From assembly GCA_015662865.1 (NCBI GenBank), contig DQTH01000046.1, forward strand, positions 1 to 32,405: 32,405 bases of DNA, written 5' to 3'. This DNA comes from Desulfocapsa sulfexigens. GTDB lineage: Bacteria; Desulfobacterota; Desulfobulbia; Desulfobulbales; Desulfocapsaceae. The notes beneath the pieces were generated by a model that was not told the DNA's origin, did no database searches, and saw nothing but the letters and a program-made list of their open reading frames with translations. This document shows, in pieces, positions 18,898 to 28,500 of the stretch. A program made the translations under genes and the position numbers. Position 1 is the stretch's first letter; every line of letters starts with the position of its first letter.

Positions 18898-18937
18898 ATT
18901 AAAGAATATTCTTCAGTCGATTAAAGAATATTCTTCA
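18898..18937. promoter_or_regulatory. Tandem upstream activator sites: two copies of ATTAAAGAATATTCTTCA, 22 bp apart
   Basis: Copies at 18898-18915 and 18920-18937, each with 12-bp palindrome AAGAATATTCTT; centre-to-centre 22 bp (about two helical turns); about 100-150 bp upstream of the sigma-54 promoter. Confidence 0.7.
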
Positions 18938-18947
18938 AGTTTGTGAC

Positions 18948-19202
18948 TTACTGACTGATACTGAATTTCTCCAGTCTATAGATCAACACATGACGGGGAA
19001 CCTGCAGAAGCCTGGCAGCCTTGGAGCGATTACCACCGGCCAGATCAAGAGCCTGCCGGATTAAAGATTTTTCAACATCTTCAAGGGATATCCCTTCTGC
19101 GGGCAACTGAAAATCCCCTGTTAACATCTGTTTCCCATTGGTGGAGAGCAGAATATCATCTGCTGAAATTTCAGGCCCTGAACGGAGGCTGATGCCTCTC
19201 AA
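18948..19202 (-). CDS. Fis-type HTH DNA-binding part of the NtrC-family regulator, in a different frame from the AAA+ part
   Basis: LEDVEKSLIRQALDLAGGNRSKAARLLQVPRHVLIYRLEKF is the C-terminal HTH of NtrC-type regulators; starts with TTG overlapping the stop of the upstream ORF (TTGA). Confidence 0.75.
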   Translation of the reverse strand: MRGISLRSGPEISADDILLSTNGKQMLTGDFQLPAEGISLEDVEKSLIRQALDLAGGNRSKAARLLQVPRHVLIYRLEKFSISQ

Positions 19203-20290
19203 ACCACATTCTGCAACTCCCTGATATTGCCGGGCCAGTCATATTCCTGGAGTTTCAGCAGACCTTCAGCACTGAATGTCACTTCGGCTGGTGCGTCATG
19301 TTTTTTCAAAAACAGTTTTACCAGAGCCGGGATGTCTTCCTTGCGCTCTCGTAATGGTGGCAGGTGCAGAGGAATAACAGACAGCCGGTAATAGAGATCT
19401 TCACGGAAATCTCCCTGGGCTGTAGCCTCCTGCAGGTTACGGTTGCTCGCAGCAATGATACGTACATCAACCTCTTCCTCCTGCTGGCCTCCCACTGGTT
19501 CCACCCTTTGTTCCAGGAGAACTCGTAAAAATTTCACCTGCATATCCGGCTGCAGCCCCCCTATCTCATCAAGAAAAAGAGTCCCGCCGTCAGCACGCTG
19601 GAATCGACCTCGATGATCTTTAATGGCACCGGTAAAAGCCCCCTTCACATGGCCAAACAGCTCGGATTCAATGAGGTTCTCGGCAATGGCAGCACAGTTC
19701 ACACCAATAAAAGATTCTTTTCGCCGGGGACTGTGATGATGAATCAGTCTCGCCAGCACTTCTTTCCCTGTTCCCGATTCTCCGGTGATAAGAACCGTGG
19801 CAGTGGATTCAGCCACTTTTACGGCAGTCTGCAGAAGTTCCGCCATGGCGGTATTTGCAGTCTCCATACCGGCCACACCGGTAAGCCGCCCGACTTCCTC
19901 GGTGAGATTTCTGGTGCGCCTGCGAAGGCTGAGCATCTCGAGAGCCTTCTTGCAGGAGAGGCGCAGTGCGTCCCGATCAAAGGGTTTTGCGATAAAAGTA
20001 AAGGCGCCAAGGTGCATGGCCCGAACAGCAAGCTCAATGGAACCAAAGGCAGTAATCACGATCACAGGTACATCAGGCTGTTTTTCTTTAATCTCCTTTA
20101 GGACTTCAAGACCATCCATATCGCCAAGCTGTACATCCGTTACCACCACATCAGGTTTTTTTTCCCGAAACAGCCCAAGCCCCTTTTTCCCTGATGCGGC
20201 GGCAAGAACAACAAATCCGGCCTGACTCAGATTATATTCCGTCACCCGCAGGAGGCTGGCATCATCATCAATGAGTAGAATGGTTTTCAC
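19199..20290 (-). CDS. Sigma-54-dependent response regulator (REC-AAA+), ending just after WPGNIRELQNVV
   Basis: VKTILLIDDDASLLRV, TDVQLGDMDGLEV, AKPFDRDAL; GESGTGKEV, ELFGHVKGAFTGA, WPGNIRELQNVV then TGA. GTG start at 20290 overlaps the kinase stop (GTGA). Confidence 0.9.
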   Translation of the reverse strand: MKTILLIDDDASLLRVTEYNLSQAGFVVLAAASGKKGLGLFREKKPDVVVTDVQLGDMDGLEVLKEIKEKQPDVPVIVITAFGSIELAVRAMHLGAFTFIAKPFDRDALRLSCKKALEMLSLRRRTRNLTEEVGRLTGVAGMETANTAMAELLQTAVKVAESTATVLITGESGTGKEVLARLIHHHSPRRKESFIGVNCAAIAENLIESELFGHVKGAFTGAIKDHRGRFQRADGGTLFLDEIGGLQPDMQVKFLRVLLEQRVEPVGGQQEEEVDVRIIAASNRNLQEATAQGDFREDLYYRLSVIPLHLPPLRERKEDIPALVKLFLKKHDAPAEVTFSAEGLLKLQEYDWPGNIRELQNVV

Positions 20291-21414
20291 AAAATACCCT
20301 CCTGTGATTTTGGCAGGGAAACAATGAAACATACGCCGGAGCCGCTCTTGGGAGTTTCAACACGGATTATGCCTCCGTACATCTCGACAATTCTGCTTGA
20401 AATGGCAAGTCCCAGACCGGTTCCATCTTTTTTTGTTGAGTAAAAAGCGGTAAAAATTTTCTTTTTATCTTCTTCCCCGAGACCTGGTCCGTCATCAGTA
20501 AAAAGAATCTCGAAATGTGTATTGTCCTGTCTGCTTTTTACCTCAACAGTCCCGTTTCGCTCCATTGATTCGCAGCTGTTCAGCAAAAGATTGATAAAAA
20601 CCTGTGCCATTCTGTCACCATCAACACGGATTTGATCTGCCTGTTCATCCAAGTTTATGATGAGTGTCAGGTTCTTTCTTTTAAAATTATTATCGAGCAG
20701 AATCCGCACCCGTTCGATCACCTGGGGCAGGGATTCAAGACGAGGCGTATGTAACTGCGGCTGCTGTTTTCTAGAATAGCGAAGCACCTCTTCAACCGTT
20801 GCGGACAGGCGGCTGGTTTCTTTTAACAAAATTTCGCTGAACTCATGTTTCGGGTGATCTGGTGGAAACTCATCAGCAAGGATTTCCACAGATCCCCGGA
20901 TGGCAGCCAGAGGATTTTTCACCTCATGGGCAAGGGAGGCGGAAAGCTGGCCCAAGGCGGAAAGCTTCTGGCTTGCATGCAACTGTTCTTCTGCTTCAAC
21001 CAGTGTAACGGCCTGTTTGTGAAGTTTTTTGTATGATCTTTCAAGCTGACGGGACAGAGCCTGATACTTTCTCCGGAGCATTTTTTCACGTCCGGCAATG
21101 GCTCCGGTCACAACACCAGCACCAAAATAGAGTACAATCTCCGGAAGTTCAGCAAGATAGGCACTGGGACCCAGATGATAAAAATGATAAAGATGAGGAA
21201 TAAAGGCAACAGAGGTGCAGGCCGCAAGAAATACGCCACCTCGGATACCATACAAAATAGCGGCTACAACAATAGGAAAATAACTGACCCGACGATAAAA
21301 ATCATGGAGGACAAGTTTGTCAGCAGGAGTGAATGTATGCAGTAGCCCGACTGAAATAACGACAAGAAGGAGAAGAACAATATGAAAATAGCGTTTTTTT
21401 GTCATGGCTGCCAA
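20287..21414 (-). CDS. Membrane sensor histidine kinase (NtrB-like)
   Basis: N-terminal TM segments with no long periplasmic loop; SLAHEVKNPLAAIRGSVEIL H-box; FTDDGPGLGEEDKKKIFTAFYSTKKDGTGLGLAISSRIVEMYGG. Confidence 0.92.
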   Translation of the reverse strand: MAAMTKKRYFHIVLLLLVVISVGLLHTFTPADKLVLHDFYRRVSYFPIVVAAILYGIRGGVFLAACTSVAFIPHLYHFYHLGPSAYLAELPEIVLYFGAGVVTGAIAGREKMLRRKYQALSRQLERSYKKLHKQAVTLVEAEEQLHASQKLSALGQLSASLAHEVKNPLAAIRGSVEILADEFPPDHPKHEFSEILLKETSRLSATVEEVLRYSRKQQPQLHTPRLESLPQVIERVRILLDNNFKRKNLTLIINLDEQADQIRVDGDRMAQVFINLLLNSCESMERNGTVEVKSRQDNTHFEILFTDDGPGLGEEDKKKIFTAFYSTKKDGTGLGLAISSRIVEMYGGIIRVETPKSGSGVCFIVSLPKSQEGIL

Positions 21415-21456
21415 AGGATACTGGGCACATTTCGGGTAAACATTCCACCTGTTATG

Positions 21457-22503
21457 TTACAAACTGCGAAGCAAGGTATATATAATCTGCTTCCCTTTGC
21501 CTTTCATTTCAACATCAGTTCCTTCTGAAAAATGGAAGTTATCTTTCAAAAGATCATAACTTGTACTTGATACATTTGGCCGCATGGGGCTGGCTAATTC
21601 TTCCATTCGGGCGGCAATATTCACTGTATCTCCAAAAATATCATACAGATACTTCTCTGTGCCTACAACACCGCCAACCAGAGGACCACTGTTGATACCG
21701 ACACGAATATCCCAGCAATATTCGGAATTATGGTTCCGATTTTCCAAGAATTCGATCATTTCCATGGATGCCCGGGCGACATTGGCCGCATGGTTGGAAT
21801 CAGGCTCCGGAACCCCGCAGGCAAAAAGATATGCATCGCCGATGGTTTTCATCCTTTCACATTTATATTCCAGTGATATCCGGTCAAAGGCTGTAAATAT
21901 TTCGTTGAGCTCATGAATTATGACTTCAGGGGCCAGTGCTGAAGAAGCAACAGTAAAATCAACAATATCAGCAAAACAGACTGTTGTATCTGTAAAAAGT
22001 TGAGGCGCACAGCAGCCGGTGGCAAGCAACTCCCTGCCGACACGTTCGGGAAGAACATTGCGCAGCAGATTTTCGGACTTCTGTTTCTCTGCCCTCAACT
22101 GCTGATTTTTTTCCTCAAGCTCATGCTGGAGGCAACATATCTGCAAATGTGTGTGAATCCTGGCCAGCACTTCCCCTGGATGAAAAGGCTTGGTGATATA
22201 ATCAACACCCCCTGCCTCAAAAGCACCCACTTTATCTTCTGTCGCATCAAGAGAACTGATAAATATAATCGGAATATCTTTAGTCCTGGCATCGTTTTTT
22301 AATTGTCTGCAGATGGCATAGCCATCCATCCCCGGCAGCATAATATCCAGAACAATCAAATCCGGAAGAACCGTCTCGGTCTGCTCAAGGGCTGCTTCGC
22401 CTGAGCCTGCGACCAGAACTCTATAGTGAGTTTTAGTGAGTATCCGGCTCAGCAATTCCTGGTTGACAGGTGAATCTTCTACAATAAGAATAGTCTGCTG
22501 CAT
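21457..22503 (-). CDS. Response regulator with class III adenylate/guanylate cyclase output domain
   Basis: REC (ILIVEDSPVNQELL, LDIMLPGMDGYAI, TKPFHPGEVLARI) and cyclase (VCFADIVDFT, MKTIGDAYLFACG, VGINSGPLVGGVVGTEKYLYDIFGDTVNIAARME). Confidence 0.94.
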   Translation of the reverse strand: MQQTILIVEDSPVNQELLSRILTKTHYRVLVAGSGEAALEQTETVLPDLIVLDIMLPGMDGYAICRQLKNDARTKDIPIIFISSLDATEDKVGAFEAGGVDYITKPFHPGEVLARIHTHLQICCLQHELEEKNQQLRAEKQKSENLLRNVLPERVGRELLATGCCAPQLFTDTTVCFADIVDFTVASSALAPEVIIHELNEIFTAFDRISLEYKCERMKTIGDAYLFACGVPEPDSNHAANVARASMEMIEFLENRNHNSEYCWDIRVGINSGPLVGGVVGTEKYLYDIFGDTVNIAARMEELASPMRPNVSSTSYDLLKDNFHFSEGTDVEMKGKGKQIIYTLLRSL

Positions 22504-22880
22504 GATTTTTACAATTTCACCAAATGGTTAACAGAATGGGACAGAAAACTGACGGTATACACATACCCTGGAAAAATTCCGTATCTATTTGTATATTACG
22601 AAAAATCCTGATAATATACAATTATTTCTAACAAAATAAGGGGGATCAATGGCGAATGGTCTATTTCAGACAACAACATCGACAACCAGAAAAATAATAT
22701 CCAAAATGTGGATATGATTTCCGGGGTAATCCCTGTCTACTCAAACACATGGTTCTCCCTTAACACCACTGAAAAATGTAATTGGCCTTAAGGCATAATA
22801 AATGCTTTAATAGTATAAACAGCTGCTGAACAACCTGAATAGCGGGTGTCCGTTATTTTACATGGAGTAAATTTCTTTAT

Positions 22881-24575
22881 ATGAAACTGTTCCTGCTGCA
22901 GATTCTCCTTTTTGCGAAAAACAAAAAAGCAAAAAAAAACGTGCTTCTTTTAGCTCGTTTTGTTTTGTTTCTGGCCCTCATCATAACACTCTACAGTGTT
23001 AGCTTTCACCTGCTCATGGTGTATGAAGGGAGAGATTACAGCTGGATAACCGGATTTTACTGGACACTCACAGTCATGTCCACTCTAGGATTTGGAGATA
23101 TAACTTTTCACACCGATTTTGGCCTGTTGTTTACTCTGCTTGTCCTGATCTCAGGAGTTGTTTTACTCCTCATTATGCTGCCTTTTGCTTTTATTCAATT
23201 TTTCTGGGCACCCTGGCTTGAGGCTCAAAACGAATTGAGAACCCCCCGAGCGCTCCCTGAAACAACTGAGAACCATGTCATTCTGACAACTTTTGATTCC
23301 CTGACCAGGAACCTGGTGGAAAGATTAAAAAAACACCTCTTCGACTACTACTTTGTCTGCAGTGATCACCAGACAGCATCTGAAATACAAGACGGAGGTT
23401 ATAACATAGTCCTTGGGGAAATTGATGCTCCGGAAACATATGAAAAAATGCAGGTGGACAAGGCAGCTCTTGTTGTCACCACCGCTGATGACCTGTTAAA
23501 CACGAACATCTCATTCACTGTGCGGGAAATCAGCAGCAGTGTCCCAATCGCCTGCAGTGTTGACAATGAGCATTCACTTGATATTCTCCATTTCCCTGGC
23601 AACACCCACGTTTTTCAATTCATGAAAATGCTTGGCATTAACATGGCTGAGCAGACCATGCCTTTTACCACCACCAATATTATCGGCCGATTTGAAGAAC
23701 TGCACGTTGGCGAATTTCCTGTCCGGGACACTGATCTTACAGGACAAACACTTGCAGAGGCACGACTAAGAAACAATCTGGGCATTACAGTTATCGGCCT
23801 GCTGGAAAAGGGAGAAATCCTTCCCCCTGCCCCGGACATCAAGCTCATGTCAACCAATATTCTTATTCTTGCAGGAACCCTGGAAGAACTGACTCGTGCA
23901 GGAGAACTGCTGACAAAGCCGGAACCCGTACCACTTCCAGACCCAAGAGTCCTGGTTCTTGGTGGTGGCAGAGTGGGAACGGCTGCTGCAAAGTTTCTGG
24001 ACAGCAACGACATTACATACATGGTCGTAGAAAAACAGAGCGAAACAGAAGCTGTTAACCGGAATCTTATTCATGGTGACGCCGCAGATATCAATACTCT
24101 TAAAAAAGCTGGAATTGACAACGCACGCTCAGTGCTCATTACCACCCATAGTGACGCAATGAATATCTATCTATCTTTCTACTGTCGTCAATTGCGCCCG
24201 GATATCCAGATAGTCAGCAGAGCAACAAAAGAGCACACTATTCCCAAACTGCACAGAGCCGGCGCAGACCTCGTAGATTCTTCAGCATCCATGGGTGCAA
24301 CTTCTATCATGAACATACTCCATCCCTCCAATGTATCTTTTTTTTCCGATGCACTGCAGGTCTTTGGAGTAGCAACTCCGGAAACTTTTGTCGGTAAAAC
24401 CATGACTGAGTTGAAGATACGCGAGAAAACCCAATGCAGTGTACTGGCGATGAAGAGTGACGGTCGCTTTATCACAAATCCTGATCCAACCCAGCCTCTT
24501 ACAAAGACTGACGAACTCATTCTGGCGGGATCCCTTGCTGCTGAAGAACTGTTTAAAAAGGAATATTTTGATTAA
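22881..24575 (+). CDS. Potassium channel with two C-terminal RCK (TrkA-N/TrkA-C) modules
   Basis: Two TM helices around pore TVMSTLGFGDI; two Rossmann-like RCK domains, the second with VLVLGGGRVGTAAAKFL; two TrkA-C-like segments. Confidence 0.9.
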   Translation: MKLFLLQILLFAKNKKAKKNVLLLARFVLFLALIITLYSVSFHLLMVYEGRDYSWITGFYWTLTVMSTLGFGDITFHTDFGLLFTLLVLISGVVLLLIMLPFAFIQFFWAPWLEAQNELRTPRALPETTENHVILTTFDSLTRNLVERLKKHLFDYYFVCSDHQTASEIQDGGYNIVLGEIDAPETYEKMQVDKAALVVTTADDLLNTNISFTVREISSSVPIACSVDNEHSLDILHFPGNTHVFQFMKMLGINMAEQTMPFTTTNIIGRFEELHVGEFPVRDTDLTGQTLAEARLRNNLGITVIGLLEKGEILPPAPDIKLMSTNILILAGTLEELTRAGELLTKPEPVPLPDPRVLVLGGGRVGTAAAKFLDSNDITYMVVEKQSETEAVNRNLIHGDAADINTLKKAGIDNARSVLITTHSDAMNIYLSFYCRQLRPDIQIVSRATKEHTIPKLHRAGADLVDSSASMGATSIMNILHPSNVSFFSDALQVFGVATPETFVGKTMTELKIREKTQCSVLAMKSDGRFITNPDPTQPLTKTDELILAGSLAAEELFKKEYFD

Positions 24576-24610
24576 TCAGGGGGGAGACCACCTGTAACCG
24601 GGAATTTTCA

Positions 24611-25543
24611 ATGGCTAATGATGATAAAAAGGCAATCCTTCTAAAAGGTATACAAAAGAAACTTGCGCTCTTTTTTCCTGAAGATGCCTACACCTATACT
24701 TATCAGGTAGTTGAGGATGGCTTGGAGTCAGGTGACCTGATGATTAAACCCGGTAACATGCTCACATATCTCCAAACCGCTCTGCTGGACGACAAAGTAC
24801 TTGAGGTAGAACTCGATGGTATGACCAGAATTTATTTCAGCAGAATTTACGATGACCTTCCCGATCTTGAAAAGTTAGAGGAAGACGGAGAAAAGATACT
24901 GAAAGAACCGGATTACACAACCGGAGACTATCTTAAGCTGTTGAGCCATATCATTTGTCTTCCCCTTGAACCGGGAATGGGCAACCTCCATATTCGAGAT
25001 TCAAAGAAGGTTATGTTCCGTTTTTTCACTGCCAGCAGTGCCATAGAATTTGGCACGTTTTTCCAGGAACTGGCCATGGTTCGGGAAATACCTGTACTGC
25101 GTCTTGCATTCCCGGTTATAGGCAGACAGGTCAAAGGAGGAAGAGCATTTCGGGCAAAAGTTCCTGCGAACATGGCCTTTACTGTTCTTGTGAAGCGGAA
25201 CAAACACCGTCCGGACATTCAAACCAGGCCCATTGACATCAGTGTTAACGGAATGGCCATCAAAATAAAAAAAGAAGAACAATGCCTGTTTCATGAAGAC
25301 GAAGTCTGCACTATCCACGGCACCCTGGACGGCGAATTAAAGGTGAAAGTGGATGCCACTATTCGCCACATTTCCAAGATTCGTAAAAAAAAAGGAATTC
25401 AATATCGTTTTGGTGTAAAGTTTGATTTATCATCACGTGCTTTGGCTGCGACAATCGAGGCACTTGTGGCATCCGTTCAGCGGGCCCATTTAAAGGAACT
25501 TTCAGACAAATCGGAAGAAAGCGGTATTACTCTGGTTCAATAG
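24611..25543 (+). CDS. PilZ-domain protein (putative c-di-GMP receptor)
   Basis: GRAFRAKVPANM ... RPIDISVNGMAIKI ... YRFGVKFDLSS fits the PilZ pattern RxxxR / (D/N)xSxxG. Confidence 0.75.
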   Translation: MANDDKKAILLKGIQKKLALFFPEDAYTYTYQVVEDGLESGDLMIKPGNMLTYLQTALLDDKVLEVELDGMTRIYFSRIYDDLPDLEKLEEDGEKILKEPDYTTGDYLKLLSHIICLPLEPGMGNLHIRDSKKVMFRFFTASSAIEFGTFFQELAMVREIPVLRLAFPVIGRQVKGGRAFRAKVPANMAFTVLVKRNKHRPDIQTRPIDISVNGMAIKIKKEEQCLFHEDEVCTIHGTLDGELKVKVDATIRHISKIRKKKGIQYRFGVKFDLSSRALAATIEALVASVQRAHLKELSDKSEESGITLVQ

Positions 25544-25572
25544 GCAACGTAATAGAGTCAACGAGAAATCAT

Positions 25573-28500
25573 ATGCAAAATTCGCCCGACAAACATGATA
25601 TCTTTCTGGAAATAGTCTGCCTCCTTTCAAAAATTCTGGATCTGGATCAGGGAAGCAACCTTTCCCATGGACTGCGGGTTGCCGAGCTTTCCCAGGCCAT
25701 TGCCAGACAGCTAAACCATGATAAATCCGGCCAACTTTTCATTGCAGGATTATTACACGACATAGGAGGAGTAAGTCTCGACAAGCATATTCTCCATCAT
25801 GCCCTTGATGGATTTCAGGATATGGAATCACGGCAGCATTCGGCCCGTGGTGCCAGTATCCTGAACAGTTTCCCTCCTTTTCAGCCACTTGCAGGATGGG
25901 TTGCTGATCACCATGAAAAATACGATGGCACAGGTTTTCCTGAAGGGAAATCCAAACATAACATCACCTCAGAAAGTGGTATCCTGCATCTTGCCGATCT
26001 TCTCGATATCTTTATCCGCAGCTATCCCCGGGCAACGCTCCAGGAGATACGAAGATTCTTAAACAAACAGTCAGCGACCAGCGTATCACCTGTAATCGTT
26101 GAAGCTGCAAAACAGATATTCTCCACCCCGGAAAGTCTTGAGCTTCTCACAAAAGTAACTTCGCAAGAAACAATCTGCTCAAGTGTTGAAATCGACTCGC
26201 TGGAGATTGAGTCTATATCTGTCCATGAACTCATCACCCAGCTTCTCTGGCTAACAGCCCAGGTACCGGACTGTGAAAGGGCTGGAAGAGAGTTTCATGC
26301 CAACAGAGTTGCCTTTTACTGCTACCGCATAGCCAAAACCATTCCTTCTCCTGATGTGGATCCAATCCAGGCTCTGTGGGCAGGACTTCTCCACGACATC
26401 GGGCTCCATTCTGTCTCAGCACAGGAACTGAGGAATGATCCGTCTGTACTTTCCAAAGAATCTTCATTGTATCGGCAACATCCAGTGGTATCGGCTGACA
26501 TGGTCTCCACAATTGACGCTCTCACACATGTTGCCCCGGCCATTGCAGCCCATCATGAACACATGGATGGAACAGGATTTCCAAATGGTCTCAAGGTAAA
26601 TGAAATTCCTTTAGTCGCCCAGATTATCTGCATCTGTGATCATTATGATATCCTGGCCGGTGAAATCAGTGGTGAACGCCGCATGGGGCATCAGCATGCC
26701 TTAAATGAACTGGAAAAAGGGCGGAGAAAAATATTTTCCTCAGAACTGCTCGACAAAGCCATTCCTATTCTGGAAGTATGGGGGCCACGAAATATTTCGT
26801 GGATGCGTGATGTTAAAAACGTCCATGCATTTTTCATCTCCGACCCTTTTGACAGCCTCTCTCAAGAGACAGAAGGCGACCAGGAGAAACAGGAAGATTC
26901 TTCTGAAAAAACTTTTTCTCCGCGCCAGTGGACACTTGCCAGGATTTCATCTGATTTTTCCTTTATGGAAAATGCGGAACCGATCTGCACTCTTGCCAAA
27001 AGTTCTGTTTGTGAAAATTTCTTTGATATCGTTGAAGATTCCGGGGTCCGGGACACCCAAAAATCCCTCTCAAAACTAAAGGATGGGCAGTCAGTCACAT
27101 TTTCATTGCCATCAAAACAGGGAACAACACTTGAACTCATATTCATACGGCAGAAATATGGCTATGAGATCCTTTACAGAGGGGTTAATGAGGCTCCCCT
27201 TTTCACGAGAAAATACTCCCTCTTCTACCAGCATTTTCGAAAAACACCTGAAGCGGAGCTCCTTCTTGATCAGAAGGCCATTGTCAAAGATGTCAATGAA
27301 AGGGCGGTAGAACTTCTCGGCTTTCCACGGCAGGGTCTCATCAAAAAAGAGCTGGAAGGGCTGTTCTCTCCTTTCCTTTCCAAGGCCCAGTTATTTTCTT
27401 TCCGTCGATTTATGACGATAGTCAATGAAGATATCTGGTCTGAAGAATTCTCCATGGTCAATGGCTGTGGGGAATCCTATGCTGTACAGGTCACCCTTGA
27501 ACGGCTTCTGGGAATTGAAAACCACCAGCTGACATATCTCTGCAGATTACGCGACATTACCGCAAGAAAGAAAATGGAACAGGAAATGTTCCACCGTGAC
27601 CACGCCCTTCAACTCATCGTTCATAACATCTCCGGTCTGACAGGAGAGTTCTTTTTCAGATCTCTCCTCCAGCAGCTTGCAACGATCACAAAAGCCGGAA
27701 TTGTGATGGTTGGAGAGCTGACCGATGAAGGAAGTGGTATACAGCCGATTTCTTTCCAGCAGCAAAACGAATTTCGGGATAAAGAAAAATACTACCTTGC
27801 AGATTGTCCATGTAGGAAAATCATTCAGGATGGTGAAATTTTCTTGTCCGAGCGTGTACAGGAAACCTTCCCACTCGATCAATTTCTGCATGAAGAAAAG
27901 ATAGAATCATACTGGGGTCTGCCCCTGAGAAGCCAGAATGGAAGCATTATTGGCGTCCTGGTGGCCATGAATGATAAAGAAATTATTCGCTCAAAAAGCA
28001 TTCAGGCGATTGTAAAAGTATTGCAGTCCCTTGCCGGGAGTGAACTGGCAAGAATGCAGACGGCCAGAATCTTAAAGGAAAATGAGCAGCAGCTCGAAAG
28101 CCAGAATCGTGATCTGATACGAATGAACCAGCTGAAAAGTGACATGATTGCTGTTACTTCACACGATCTCAAATCGCCTCTGGCCGCCATTATAGGATAT
28201 GCAAACCTTCTCGAAGAATATTTCCCCACCATGGAAGAAGAAAAGAAAATCCATTACATAAAGCGTATCGAGGAGGAGGGACAGAAGCAGCTTACTTTCA
28301 TAAATAAACTACTGGATCTATACCGCATTGAATCCGGAACCATTGATCTGGAATTTAAACCAAAGCGGCTGGATCTTCTTATAAGAGACTGTATTGCAAC
28401 CCGGGAACACGTTGCCGGTGCAAAAAATATCACCATTGAACTTACGATTGAAGGAGTACCATCTCCTGTTTTGTTGGACCAGGTCCGCATGGATCAGGTC

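Noticed and set aside
22785-22794. GCCTTAAGGC palindrome upstream of the K+ channel gene
   Set aside because: A single 10-bp palindrome with no second site or promoter context; could be chance.
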